A DNA stretch of 64,000 nucleotides from Cladobotryum mycophilum (lineage: Eukaryota > Ascomycota > Sordariomycetes > Hypocreales > Hypocreaceae): NCBI GenBank assembly GCA_036429605.1, contig CM071589.1, positions 3,906,001 to 3,970,000 of the forward strand, given 5' to 3'. The notes under the pieces were generated by a model, which saw only the letters and a program-made list of their open reading frames with translations, was not told the DNA's origin and searched no databases. Each line of letters opens with the position of its first letter. The first letter of the stretch is position 1. Both the position numbers and the translations under genes were made by a program. Positions 21,394 to 32,385 of this stretch are shown in pieces.

Positions 21394-22107
21394 TTAGACC
21401 TTTACATGAATGTAGTTACTGAAGGTGCCCTTGGAAACGGTACGAGTACCATATCCCTCCTTTGTCGCATAGTTGTACTCCTCCACCGTGACACTATCAC
21501 CCGAGACCTTGGTAACCCACGCAACATGTCCCGCAGAGCCAGCATTGCTTTGGGCGATACTTCCAGGCACCGGCGTGCTGTTGATCTTGACGCCAGTCTT
21601 GCGCGCGGCCTCGTCCCAGGTGTTTGCATTTCCCCAGTTGGTGCCCTTGTACTGGTTGGTAAACTTGATATTGAGACGCTCATTGATGCGCCAGGCGACG
21701 AAGCTCGTGCACTGGCACTTGTAGTAATTCCAGGGATCGACACCTCCGCACTTCCCCTTGTACGGGTAGTCGTTGGTGGCGGGACCGGGGATCGCACCAC
21801 CGCCGCTGCTGGGGGGCGCGGGAGCGCCGCTGCATTTCTCCTTTACATAGCCGCTAGAGCCAGTCTTGACGTAGTAGTCGGCAACATAGCAGCCGTCGGG
21901 GGTCTTGTCCCAGATAGAGTTACCGTTGACGCTGGTGCCTTCAGTTTGGCAGGTGACGGAGATGTCTTGGTCTTTCTTGTAGGATTTCTTCACGTCGAAG
22001 CTTGTGCCAGGACCGGAGCGGCAGTTGACAGTTTCTCCAGTGATGGGATAGGCGCTGACGAACGTCGCCAAAGCAAGAGTGTAAATGGTAGTAGATAGAA
22101 GCTTCAT
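21394..22107 (-). CDS. Secreted SH3b-CHAP domain protein, bacterial-type peptidoglycan hydrolase-like
   Basis: A single exon encodes 237 aa. Residues 1-19 are a signal peptide (MKLLSTTIYTLALATFVSA). Residues about 20-92 form a bacterial SH3b-like domain (GETVNCRSGPGTSFDV). A short Pro/Ser/Gly linker follows. Residues about 113-237 form a CHAP amidase domain with Cys133 in QCTSFVAWR, His194 in GHVAWV and the acidic/amide pair near Glu210 (VEEYNY). CHAP enzymes cleave peptidoglycan amide bonds. Fungi lack peptidoglycan, so the likely target is bacterial wall, and the gene was probably acquired from bacteria and given a fungal secretion signal. A TATATAAA lies 93 bp upstream. The transfer is inference; domains and catalytic residues are seen. 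An in-frame ATG at 22179 would lie upstream of the probable transcription start. Confidence 0.88.
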   Translation of the reverse strand: MKLLSTTIYTLALATFVSAYPITGETVNCRSGPGTSFDVKKSYKKDQDISVTCQTEGTSVNGNSIWDKTPDGCYVADYYVKTGSSGYVKEKCSGAPAPPSSGGGAIPGPATNDYPYKGKCGGVDPWNYYKCQCTSFVAWRINERLNIKFTNQYKGTNWGNANTWDEAARKTGVKINSTPVPGSIAQSNAGSAGHVAWVTKVSGDSVTVEEYNYATKEGYGTRTVSKGTFSNYIHVKV

Positions 22108-23557
22108 TGTGGAGTGTGTATTTTGTTTGGGGGGAGGTAGTAGGAGATGGCTGGAAGATGTCCGGGTGAGATGAGACATCTTGAGAGGCGGTAGAAGCCT
22201 TTATATAGTGGTCCTCGTGAGCATCAAGTCAATGTCTTGGACAGAAGAGGCGCTTCTCAGAAACCACATTCTAGAATAGGCCTAGATCAACATGTCTCGA
22301 TGAAGCTGAGGTCTAAAATTAATTCCATGCATGTCAAAGAGCTGCCATGGCACAAATTTGAGCCCGAATTTCACCCATTTGAACTCATTTACTCAATGTC
22401 AAATCCACCACAGGAGTGCAAGACCGGGCCATCGGCGGAGATGCGGGTACCTAGCCGGCCGCCTCCGGGACAACGCCGTGTTTCTCGAAGCTCAAAAAGG
22501 TTTGTTTCATAACCATGTCCGTATACCAAAAATATCGCGGCTACCCTAACCTTGCATTAAGCTTGCCTGCATTAGAGCTAAGTTTTCTATCAACGTTGCA
22601 CTGTCATGTAAAGAACAGACATATCGTCAAGATATTGCTCTAGATTTACTCGACTAATTGCCTAAAGGAGTTGTAAGACGGAAGAATGCTATAGCCGTCT
22701 TATTAGTGCTATCGTTGACGATCCAACATGAAACCTTACACCACGATGTTAGACCTTTTTCGTCATCCATAATAGGCAGGTCTATCGAGACATTTTATAA
22801 CCTTCTTTCAGCTGCAAGGTATTATATATATATGTCTAAGACCAGCAGTCAAAATGAGGGGAAAGATATTTATAGAATCCCGCCCCTTCAAAACAACGAC
22901 TAACGATTCCTATAAGTGTGCTCAAAGTGAAGGCTGTTCCTCAACGGTGTACCCTTACCCTAGAACATGACAATTCATGGACAAGTCTCAACACAATGGA
23001 GGACCACAAAGGATTAGAGTCCAAGAATACGCCTTTATTAGATATGGGTCTACCCTGAAATGAGGAGTATGCAAACGTTGATACTTGGACAAATTCATTT
23101 CTGTTAAGCATATTCTAGGGTACTAATAAGAAAAAAGTCAGGCGACTACAGCCGTATGGGAGCATCAGAACTTTAGTCGCTTATATCTTAACCCTGCGCT
23201 AGGTAGGTAGGTTAATTAAATACCTGGTAGCTAGAGGTATATGAAGACCTGATTGAGCTACCGACAATGCTTTCAATGCTACCCTTTACAAATAATAACT
23301 TGACTGCAAAGGAATGGCAATTATATCACCATTCCAAACCATCTACCTAGGTAATGCGAAATTCAACGCTCCGATCCGGCCTCTTTGACCGTGGCCAGAA
23401 GCCGGCATCGGAACCAACTCTCCGGACCACCCAATGACGCACTTACAACTTGACATGGATGAAGTATTATTTCCTGGTCGCGCAACCTTGAAAGAATTCT
23501 TCATTCAACATTCCACCCAAAGTCGGAGCCATTCAAGCCCCCAGTCTTTAGCAAAAC
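22108..23557. other. Divergent intergenic region, A+T-rich
   Basis: Between the SH3b-CHAP gene and the citrate carrier. It is A+T-rich around 22660-23350, with a TAGGTAGGTAGG motif near 23200, a type of tract recurring in the intergenic DNA of this window. No gene seen. Confidence 0.5.
22200..22207 (-). promoter_or_regulatory. TATA box of the SH3b-CHAP gene
   Basis: TATATAAA on the minus strand, 93 bp upstream of the ATG at 22107. Confidence 0.5.
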
Positions 23558-24722
23558 ATGGCGACGGTATCCAAGGACCCGGCTGAGCCCCAGAAGAAGA
23601 ACCCCAGTGCTCTGCGATCAATCCTCGCCGGGTCGACCGCTGGCGCGATTGAAATCGGTAAGAAGTCACACCGCGAGCTCACATCCATGGACTGGTCGAG
23701 AGCTAACAAACTTGGTTATAGCAATTACCTACCCCGCTGAGTGTACGATAGCATTTAGACCCCTCACGAACCCCTACGATATTGCCATCGGCAGAAATTA
23801 ACTGTCAATTCTAGTCGCAAAGACAAGGTCGCAGCTCAACAGACGGTTGGCTGAGGGGCAGAAGCTGCCGTGGCCACCTTTCGGCAAGCAATGGTACGCG
23901 GGGTGTACCACGCTCATTATTGGCAATTCGGCCAAGGCCGGAATCCGTATGTGCAACCAGGGAATTACAACCAAGGCATTGGCATTGGAGTCGCTGACGA
24001 TACCTACCTAGGCTTCGTTGCGTTTGACCAGTATAAGCGACTGCTCGCGGACAAAGATGGCAAGCTCACTGGCCCACGGACAGTCCTGGCCGGCTTCGGT
24101 GCTGGTGTCACAGAATCACTACTCGCCGTAACGCCTACAGAGAGCATCAAGACAACACTGTTGGTGCTCCCCAGCAGCTCCACCTTTGCATGACATAGCT
24201 AGCTAACAACTACCTTGCAGCATCGATGACAGAAAGTCGGCCAAACCCCGCCTACGAGGCTTCCTCCATGCCGTTCCCATCATCGCTCGTGAACGCGGTA
24301 TCCGCGGCTTCTTCCAAGGTTTCGTCCCGACGACAGCGCGTCAAGCAGCGAACAGTGCCGTTCGCTTCAGCTCATATAATTTCTTCAAGCAGATGGCCGA
24401 GTCGTACACCGCGCCGGGAGAGAAGCTCGGCGTTGTTGGAACCTTTGCCCTGGGTGGTTTGTCGGGTATGATAACGGTATTCGTGACGCAGCCGCTCGAT
24501 ACGATAAAGACAAGGATGCAGAGCATCGAGGCACGGAGCCAATACGGTAACACGTTTAGATGCGCCGCCCTGATCTTCAAGCAGGAGGGCGTATTGACAT
24601 TCTGGAGTGGAGCGTTGCCACGGCTGGCGAGGCTGGTGTTGAGTGGAGGAATTGTGTTTACAATGTACGAAAAGAGCATGGAGCTCATGAACCAACTCGA
24701 CCCGGAAATGAAGTATATCTAA
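23558..24722 (+). CDS. ctp1: Mitochondrial tricarboxylate (citrate) carrier, Ctp1 type
   Basis: Five exons, 23558-23657, 23722-23742, 23815-23946, 24012-24159 and 24221-24722, join to 300 aa. Three mitochondrial-carrier repeats carry the signature P-x-[DE]-x-x-[KR]: YPAEFAKTR, TPTESIKTT and QPLDTIKTR. The segment RSQLNRR and the IDDRKSAKPR loop are typical of the citrate transporter. It exchanges citrate for malate or other tricarboxylates across the inner mitochondrial membrane and supplies cytosolic acetyl-CoA. The second exon is only 21 nt. The fourth intron has a weak donor (GTTGGT), but the join ACACT|CATCGATGAC gives the conserved TTLIDD. Downstream it converges with the Cbp6-like gene. 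Confidence 0.93.
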
Positions 24723-24942
24723 AGAAACATTGGCATGGGCCTTGGCGATGCATCTGGCGTTCAGGGTGCTTCAGATAGGGGGGACGTATAAAGCAGATGG
24801 GAGCCCGACATGGGTGGCTTTATTATACAGCTAGTTGTACAGATATATACAGCGAGGTGTCGCATAAGGGGTATTTTGATTCGTTTCTTAGCGCCGTAAT
24901 TTTTCCAAGTTCTTTTCCTTTCTTTTTTTCAATATTCATGAC

Positions 24943-25449
24943 TCATTGCAATCTGATCATTCCCGAAATTCGCTTTCCTAACCTCTCTATCCACGATCGC
25001 TTCGGCGCCTCTTCAATTTCTCGGACCAAATCTTCAAAGTATGTAGGCTGGCTTTGGGGCTCTAGCATAGGACCCTTGAGTTTATACTGCAGCGAAACCT
25101 GTGTCAGCAAACGTTTTATATCGATGCGGGGGGTGTGAGGGGTGGTGGCATCGTCGCAGAATCGTCGCAAAACTAACCCTGTCCTTGAACTTGTCTTGCG
25201 CGAGAAACTGCAGGGCTCTCGCCTTGAGCATCTCCTCGGGTTCCATCGAGGGGTTGTAGCTCTTGAAGCGATCGTTGACGACTTTGCCGAGGACATCTTG
25301 AAATTGGTAGTCGGGTCGTAGATCCTGCTTTGGCCACTTCGCGAAGACGTCGGAATAGATTTTGCGCTGTGGAAGGACGCACGTTAGTCAACTGGGTAAT
25401 TTCAGTATTTTGGGTAATTCTTTCTGCTTACAGCTACTGAGCGCGACAT
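24943..25449 (-). CDS. cbp6: Cbp6/UQCC2-like cytochrome bc1 assembly factor
   Basis: Exons 25449-25432 (18 nt), 25366-25178 and 25098-24943 give 120 aa. Features shared with the UQCC2/Cbp6 family are the early KWPKQDLRP ('WP-x-D-x-x-RP'), a central helix DKFKDR, and the C-terminal PTYFEDLVREIEEAPKRSW then GKRISGMIRLQ. In yeast Cbp6 works with Cbp3 at the mitochondrial ribosome exit to receive and translate cytochrome b for complex III. The protein is small and basic, with no clear cleavable presequence. The call is by pattern recognition of a divergent family, so moderate confidence. It shares a short divergent promoter with bsd2. Confidence 0.72.
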
Positions 25450-26248
25450 GTTGAGTATGATTGTGAGGCACAGGAGGGTGCGCAAATGTCCATCACCAGT
25501 TTGGCAAAAAGTCCATGATCATGACATTGCCGCATGAGAAAGAAAGTTTCGAATGTACAGTGTCTCTATACAGTACTATCCATAATCATTACTGTATTAT
25601 CTCCGTCCATTTCAGGCAATCTGCCATGCATAAACGGGATTAATGCCTCAGGCGGTAGCTTTCGGACCCTGAATTGTTCCATAATACGAATACGTCTAGC
25701 CAATAAACATGGAGCATTCCTAAAGTCAATCAATCAAATCAGCCGGCTGCCTCACAATTGGTCATCTATCCACTCCGCTGAACGTGGACGCATCATCTGC
25801 CCGCCCGTGCGCCGCTTGTGCAGGCCCTTTCAGTTCGTTTCGTTCAGTTTGCAGCGCAGCAGGCCAGCACCAACGACAGCACTCTGCGCCTTGTTGTATG
25901 TACCTGAACCTGGAAGCCTTCCTTTAGCCTTTCTAAGCCTACCTGTCGGCTTGATTTCGTGACGTTTCCTCCTCATTCTCCTTGTATCGACGCCTGTAGT
26001 AACTAACTTTCTCTTTCATCAAACCTTCATTTTTGCCTTTTTACAACCTCTTTTTTCTTCTTCTGCCTCTCTCTCTCTCTTCATTGTTCTATCCCTGTGT
26101 CTTTTTCTTCGTTGCGCTGACGACTCCCTTTTTTTCTTTCTTACTCTCATAGTCGCTTCCCATCGATTGCGACATCAGCAAACCGAGGCCACCCCCTCAG
26201 GATTACGCAGCCGCCTAGACGTCGCCGAATCGCAAAAAAGTCGCCGTC
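25450..26248. other. Divergent promoter region, pyrimidine-rich
   Basis: About 800 bp between cbp6-like and bsd2 starts. A C/T-rich stretch at about 26000-26160 precedes bsd2, typical of fungal core promoters and leaders of expressed genes. No gene seen. Confidence 0.5.
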
Positions 26249-27387
26249 ATGGCTGGGCGTTATGAAAGGGTATGTTGATGATCACTGAGGGTATCGCGAA
26301 TTTTCAGCACAATTTTTTTGGCTAACACTTCATCTCTCAACAGGTAAATGCCCACGACGAAGATGAGGATCGCCACTCCTTTGTTCCGCCAAGATCAATC
26401 CCAAATTCGCCACCCCCGTCTTTCCATTCCCGCGCTTCCTCACCCACACGAAATGGCCGCGTTGATCCTGCCCTCGCCGATGCTTTTGGAGATGATGATG
26501 ATGCTAGCGACGACGATGAGGCCGATGATAGACAGAGATTAGTTCGCCAGAATTCAACGCCGACGAGCGGGTCTTTTAGCGATGCACCGCCGCCTTCGGC
26601 ACCACCGGCACGACCAGCAGTACCATCACATACCAACTCCTCGGGATCGCGACCTAGAGTGATGGGCGGAGGCGTTGGAACTGATGGTGTGTTTGCAAAC
26701 ATGTCCGCACGTCCAGAGAGGACAGACGAGACTGTCGAAAAAGAAGAAATGCCTCCTGTGAGTGGACGGACTTTTGCTTATGGGTTAGGTTGCGACAGGT
26801 TGCTAACACTGATATAGACATATGAGCAAGCCGCCGCTGATGCCGCACCGCCATACTGGGAGACAACTATTCTTGCACCAGGATTGGGCGGCTTTGACGA
26901 AGTCTACGTCGACGGCATGCCCGTTGGCTCTGTCTTCTCTTTCGTTTGGAACGCCATGATCTCCACCTCGTTTCAACTCGTTGGATTCCTTCTCACATAT
27001 CTCCTCCACTCCACTCACGCCGCCAAAAATGGATCCCGAGCCGGCCTTGGTGTTACTTTGATTCAGTACGGGTTTTACATGAAAGGCACAGCGGAGGGTG
27101 ATCCCCCAAAGATGACGGGCCCCGATGGATACGCTGCTCCACCAGACCCGAACTCTCACGACTTTGATGTTGGTGATGTTAGAGATGGAGGCGGCGGCAT
27201 GGGCACCATCTCTGGTGGCGACTGGATGGCATACGTCTTGATGGTTGTGGGGTGGTTCATTCTCATCAAGAGCGTGGCAGACTTCTTCCGGGCCCGACGG
27301 CACGAACAACTCGTGCTACAGAGCCCAGAGCGTGGACTCAATGTCCCCATCATTGCGGAGGGCGAGAGTGTAGAGCATGTGGTATAA
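26249..27387 (+). CDS. bsd2: Bsd2/Ndfip-type metal homeostasis protein (Rsp5 adaptor)
   Basis: Exons 26249-26269, 26344-26757 and 26818-27387 give 334 aa. The N-terminal third is acidic and disordered (DDDDASDDDEADD). A PPTY WW-binding motif is created across the second exon junction (EMPP|TYEQ). Three hydrophobic segments follow (about SVFSFVWNAMISTSFQLVGF, GVTLIQYGFYM and WMAYVLMVVGWFILIKSVAD), with a short polar tail. This is the Bsd2/Ndfip layout. Yeast Bsd2 recruits the ubiquitin ligase Rsp5 to send metal transporters such as Smf1 to the vacuole, acting in Golgi/endosome membranes. Function here is by homology. Confidence 0.87.
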
Positions 27388-28376
27388 AGGCACCGCAGAA
27401 AATGCCGCCACTTTTGATTTTTTGTACCGCCACTCACCTGGCTACCCTTCCTGTCTGATATCGGGGGTACCGGAGTGTCAAGCGAGGACATTGCACCGAT
27501 AGCGACGTTTTCTAATTTGGCATGGGATTCATTCATGGCGTTGGATTTGGGATTTGTAGCAACGACGCGTAACACGCATCTCTTATATGTAGAACAATTG
27601 GATGACATTGAGGTTTATGCTGTATAAGTTGAATGGCTTGATGTTTGGACGCTGGATTTCATAAAGACATCGACGACTCTTTATCTTGATGTTTGTGGTA
27701 ACCTCATAATGTAAAGGAGAACCTGGAAATGATCTCCAAGAAAAAGACACTATCAGATAACCAGGTCATAGATAGATACGATAATGCCAGGATCTTATCC
27801 AATGGATATAATTTCAAAGAGTCTCAACCCCAGAAACACTAATAACAAATGGAAGCGCTATATCTGCAGGCCCTGGAACCACCATCCAGTGGCCTCCCCG
27901 CGCCGGGAAGATTGAATGCGGGGTGTTTTGGATTGCCGTTCTAGAAGCCCCCCCCCCCCCGCTGCCGGTCAGCGAAGCGTCATCCCGTCCTTTTCCGTCG
28001 TGACTTATAGCAAACAAGTCCTCCAGATTAGCTTTGACGTCGTGAATACATCACCAGAGCAAGCTCATTCTTCTTTTCGACTTTAATTAAAAATAAACAG
28101 TACATAATGTTCCTTATATAAGGCCTATTTGCCCTGTTAAATCCTCCATCCTCAGCCATCCTGAGTCATTCAAGTCAAGTCAGATTATCCAGGGACACAA
28201 ATCTTCAACTCATTCAGTCAAGAGTTGATCGCAAACTCCAACCAGCCTCGACCACAAAAGTGGCTACTCTCATACCAAGAGCCCGCCCAACGTCTACCTC
28301 GCTCCGCCGTTTGAACCCTTCGTCATACCATCAAAGACCGTGTTTTTGGACGCAGCAGCAGAGGAAGAGCATGAGC
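27388..28376. other. Intergenic region upstream of the isoaspartyl methyltransferase
   Basis: Contains a run of 13 C at 27948-27960 and an isolated ATCAGATAA at 27752-27760 that I regard as chance. The last ~120 bp are an open leader in frame with the methyltransferase (see findings). Confidence 0.5.
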
Positions 28377-29287
28377 ATGGCGTGGCTTTGCTCCGGCACC
28401 ACGAATTCGGCGCTCATTGAGAATATGTGGAAGCATGCACTGATCACTGATCCGCGGGTCAAGGAAGCTTTCTTAAAGGTAAATTGGGAATGGATCTCTT
28501 TTGATGTCCCTCTCTTTTCTTTTCTTTTCTTTTCGTTTCTTCTTCTTCTTTCTCTCTCTCTTTCGAATTTGGAGTTAAGGGGGCCTTAGGTCGATCGTGC
28601 GCATTATTCCCCCTACGCGCCGTACGAAGACTCCCCTCAACCCATCGGCCACCAAGCCACCATTTCCGCACCGCACATGCACGCCTCCGCCATAGAGCAC
28701 GTCATACGGTACCTCGTCCCGTCGGATGAGTCGCCCGCCCCGCGTGTGCTAGACATAGGCTCTGGCTCGGGCTATCTCACCCACGTCCTGGCCGAACTGG
28801 TGGGCGACCGCGGGCTAGTCGTCGGGCTGGAGCACATCGTCGAGCTTCGCGACATGGGCGAGACGAACATGCGCAGGAGCAAAGAGGGACGGGAGTTGCT
28901 CAACTGTGGGAAGGTCAGGTTTGTGGTCGGCGATGGAAGACTAGGGTGGCGGGAGGATGCGAGGGAGGGAGAGGATGAGGGAGGGACGGCGTGGGATGTT
29001 ATTCATGTTGGGGCTTCGGCCAAGGAGGTTCACGCACCATTGCTGGAACAGCTAAAGGCGCCAGGATGGTAAGTTGTCTCTCTCTCCCTCAAAGCTTCAG
29101 AAACAGTTCACTTACAGAGACCCTCCCCTTTTCTTCTTTTAGCATGTTCATCCCTGTGGACGATGATACAACTGGCTACAATCAAAGCGTTTGGAGAATC
29201 GAAAAGGACAAGAATGGCAAAATACACAAGAAGAGATTATTTGGGGTCCGCTATGTGCCTCTCACAGATGCGCCGACGAAGAAATGA
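28377..29287 (+). CDS. Protein-L-isoaspartate O-methyltransferase
   Basis: Exons 28377-28478, 28590-29068 and 29143-29287 give 241 aa. Family hallmarks seen: MAWLCSGTTNSALIENMW at the N-terminus, VDRAHYSPYAPYEDSPQPIG, the SAM-binding motif VLDIGSGSGYLTHVLAEL, VGDGRLGW and DVIHVGASAKEV. The enzyme methylates isoaspartyl residues in damaged proteins so they can revert to normal aspartate. An ATG two codons upstream (28371) is an alternative start. The frame stays open further upstream without an ATG and there encodes a basic, acid-free stretch that looks like a mitochondrial presequence (see findings). The first intron is strongly C/T-rich. Confidence 0.92.
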
Positions 29288-29522
29288 TGTTTCGAGGATA
29301 GTGTCGTTCATGTATGAAGACGCAAGACTATGAGATGCTGGCCCATTGATGAGTTTCCTATGAGCAATATATGTAACATAATTATATCCCTATGGCATTC
29401 CATCTCATTCTCCGTCACAACAAATCCTGTTTGTCGTACAAACTCGGTATCAGTATCCAGTACTTTGATGATGATGATTTCAATACAATGCGTCGTAAGA
29501 GTCGTTAATTCATTTCATATGC

Positions 29523-30454
29523 TTAGACTAAGCTGAACGCTAGAGCTAGAGTAACCATGCTGAGAATTGCTAAATCCACAGACCGTTGATGCGATCCTTG
29601 GCCAACCATGACTGATGACATGGCGCTCGTAGTTGCCGGCCCTTCCGTAGGCTCCACGTGGGGAGTGATGGGCCCCTTGGTCATCTTGGGACATTCTCCA
29701 GAAGAGCAAGATGGCGCTGCCGAGGTCTCATATGTGCACTCTGACCCAGAGCAACTGGAAGACTCAGAGGTAGACAGGGCGCAACCAGGTGGGCAAGTGG
29801 GAAGACATCCACCAGGGGGCAAGAAGCGCAACCCCGAGGGGGACAGGGAGGACCACACTTTTCTGGACATGCTGGAGCCCCTGAATCGGTAGATGCCGCA
29901 GGCAATTTGGTGTCAACGGCTGTGGGCTGCGCTGTAGACAAGGGGCAATCAACCGCATCTGGTGGACATGATGTGACGGTAACAATAGTAGGAGCCGGCC
30001 CAGGCGCTACCTTTGTGTCGATGATAACCTGGGCAGTAGTTGTCTTACGCTTGGTGCACTCCTCAGTATCAATTGCATTCGGGTCCCTCTGGTATAGGTT
30101 GTAAAATTGCCTGCCCGAGTTGGAAGAAGGGCCACCACAATGACCGGCCGAGTCATCGCCTTCGATACACAAGGTAGAGCACTTTGCCTCGTCAACAATG
30201 TCGAATGCTACCGGGACACGTGACAACGGTTCGTCGCAGTGGCATCCAGCGCCGAGAGCTGCGTACATGGCTTTGGAGCCACATGCCTTCTGGCACTGGT
30301 CTGCGCTGAAGGGCGCGAAGAAATTGATGCCGACACCGAAGCTGGTTGGGTCGGCTTCGATACAGCCGACGTACTTGAAGCCAGCAGCGGCCGGCCCAGC
30401 TTGAGCGGTGACACCGAGGACCATTAGGCCTGTAAGAATAGCGTATCGAGACAT
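29523..30454 (-). pseudogene. WSC-domain, GPI-anchored cell-surface protein; one frame break (probable sequence error)
   Basis: The ATG at 30454 starts a signal peptide (MSRYAILTGLMVLGVTAQA). A WSC-type Cys-rich domain follows (YVGCIEADPTSFG, ADQCQKACGS, GAGCHCDE, GHCGGP), then a Ser/Thr/Pro and Cys-rich stalk. The frame breaks at a G5 run (29815-29819; C5 on the coding strand). Adding one base there continues the CPP/GGC repeat pattern into a C-terminal part that ends in a hydrophobic GPI signal (VDLAILSMVTLALAFSLV). Joined length would be 310 aa. WSC proteins act as wall-stress sensors or bind wall polysaccharides. The break looks like a homopolymer miscount, not decay. Confidence 0.72.
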
Positions 30455-32385
30455 GGTGTTGTAGAACTGTAAGAGTGTTGTATGCGTGCGATAAAGCTGA
30501 CTATGGCTAAAGGAGTGTCTGGTGATGCCAAGTTTAGAGGAGTCCAAAGCGGATCCAGTTGGGTGTGTTGATCTAATGCAATGATGCGATGATCTCCAGA
30601 TAATGCACAAGAGACGAACGAGATCTATTTAACTCGCTCGTCATTCAGTTCCCCCTGACCCCCAATCTCACAACGCTAGCTCAACCTGTCAAACTGAACA
30701 CAAGGGCCAGGCTCAGGCATGAAGCAACGAGTTGGAGTCACAGTACGGCGAGGGTGAGTGGATTTGGCAGCTCCAGTTGTGTGGTAGTCACTGCTCGGAA
30801 TGCAGCTGGGCTTATCGAGGCTATCGAGATGCAGTGCATATCTAGGGCAAAGCAGCTGAACAATAGTGACTGGAATGCTGGGAACCCTTTTTATGAGCGC
30901 ACCCTGCGAGCTTTCCCCCTGTCTAATGAATCAAGGGAGAATCGAAAGGCCGAGACGGGATCTCTGTACTCCTTGTACCAGCTTCGGTAGGGGTTGTATG
31001 CGAGGGGGTGTTGCAGGGAGGGAGAGTCTCTGAGCGAGGGCCCGAATGGATTGGAATGGAGTCAAAGATTGCATCCATGTCACCTCCCACCTGGATGATG
31101 TGGCAAAGTGGTGGATGTAACATCGTGACGTGTTATAAGTAAGTTAGTGAAGCATTCCGACAAAGACCTGCAGGCAAACAAGTTTGCCCCCTCCCCTTTT
31201 TGCTGATTGAAAGATGTCGCTTTTCGCTAGCGAACAAGTCTACCTTGCAAGAGGCCACCACTAATGCCAGACATTGGGGCATGTCGAGCTGCCAACTGTT
31301 GTAAGGTTGGAGTTTAAGAACCTTACCTGGTGTGCCTGGCTAACTTGGAAAGGTTATCTGGCCTCCCATGAAGGAGCCCTGGAGGTTCCAATTACCAGAC
31401 CCGAACCCGCCGTCTGTTGACACAGAACATCCATCACCTATAATTAAGCTTAATTAGGGGGTTGGCGGGGATGTTATAGTGCTTATAGCGATTAAAAATC
31501 CCCGCGTAGGGCTGACGCAAGTTTAGCAGGCGGCCCTGCCAGGCACTCGAGGTTCTGATCGACGTCATTGTTAAAACCTCCACCATCATTCCCAACTTTT
31601 CTTCATTGGATCTTTGAATGATGGAGCACAATCACCCTCATCAAGGTGCCTGATCTAGCGGCGCAATACAGTGAAGCAGGCTTTGCTCCCACTATCTTAA
31701 TTTCCTATATTGTGACGTATGACATATCCAGTCAAACTTGTCCCTTGAGGGACCAGAACGTTGATGCACTTTATCCGTTCAACGTCAACGTTGGGCAACG
31801 CATCACGGATAAGTTTCTCGTCCACGCGGAAGCAGCCGATGCAGCATCATACATCTATGTTTAACTCCTGATTAAAATTATCAATGATTGACACCTGACT
31901 TCAGGGCAAGCCTGTGTCCGGCGAAGTTTATTTGTACAAGCCATGTCCGAGTACCTGTTGAGCACCGTTCTCGATGTGTATCACCATTCTCGTAAACTGA
32001 CGATGAGCAGGATGGACTTGTGCTTTTCACTTCAAGATGGTTCCGTGGCACAAGTCGTCCCATCGTCACAGCTTCTCATGTGGTTGCTCAACAACAGCAA
32101 CACCTATTGGGATAGCATTTGGTGTTCCAATAAGATGGCTGTCAGCATGGTTAACTCATTGATCCAGTGGCTTGGGTGAACCGCACCCGAATTTAACTTG
32201 ACGGCAACTATCGCGTCAAAGGATTGGAAACTTAAACCTCCTCTTCTCCGGTCACTTCTATAGACGACTCAAAATCGAAACTACAACACGCCCACGCCCG
32301 AGTTAATTGTGAGGTTTCGTTGCTACTATTGACATTGAAATCTCCACTTATTGTCCCCCCCTTTTCATATTATAAAGCCTTCAAT
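30455..32385. other. Divergent intergenic region, no gene supported
   Basis: About 1.9 kb. Short open frames near 31646-31864 and 31943-32179 have no recognisable motif. Confidence 0.45.

Noticed and set aside
21406..22098. 230-codon open frame on the plus strand
   Set aside because: Exact antisense of the SH3b-CHAP gene, whose sense frame has a signal peptide and catalytic motifs.
27752..27760. Second ATCAGATAA site
   Set aside because: It lies behind bsd2 and far from the next start; about one such match is expected by chance in 64 kb.
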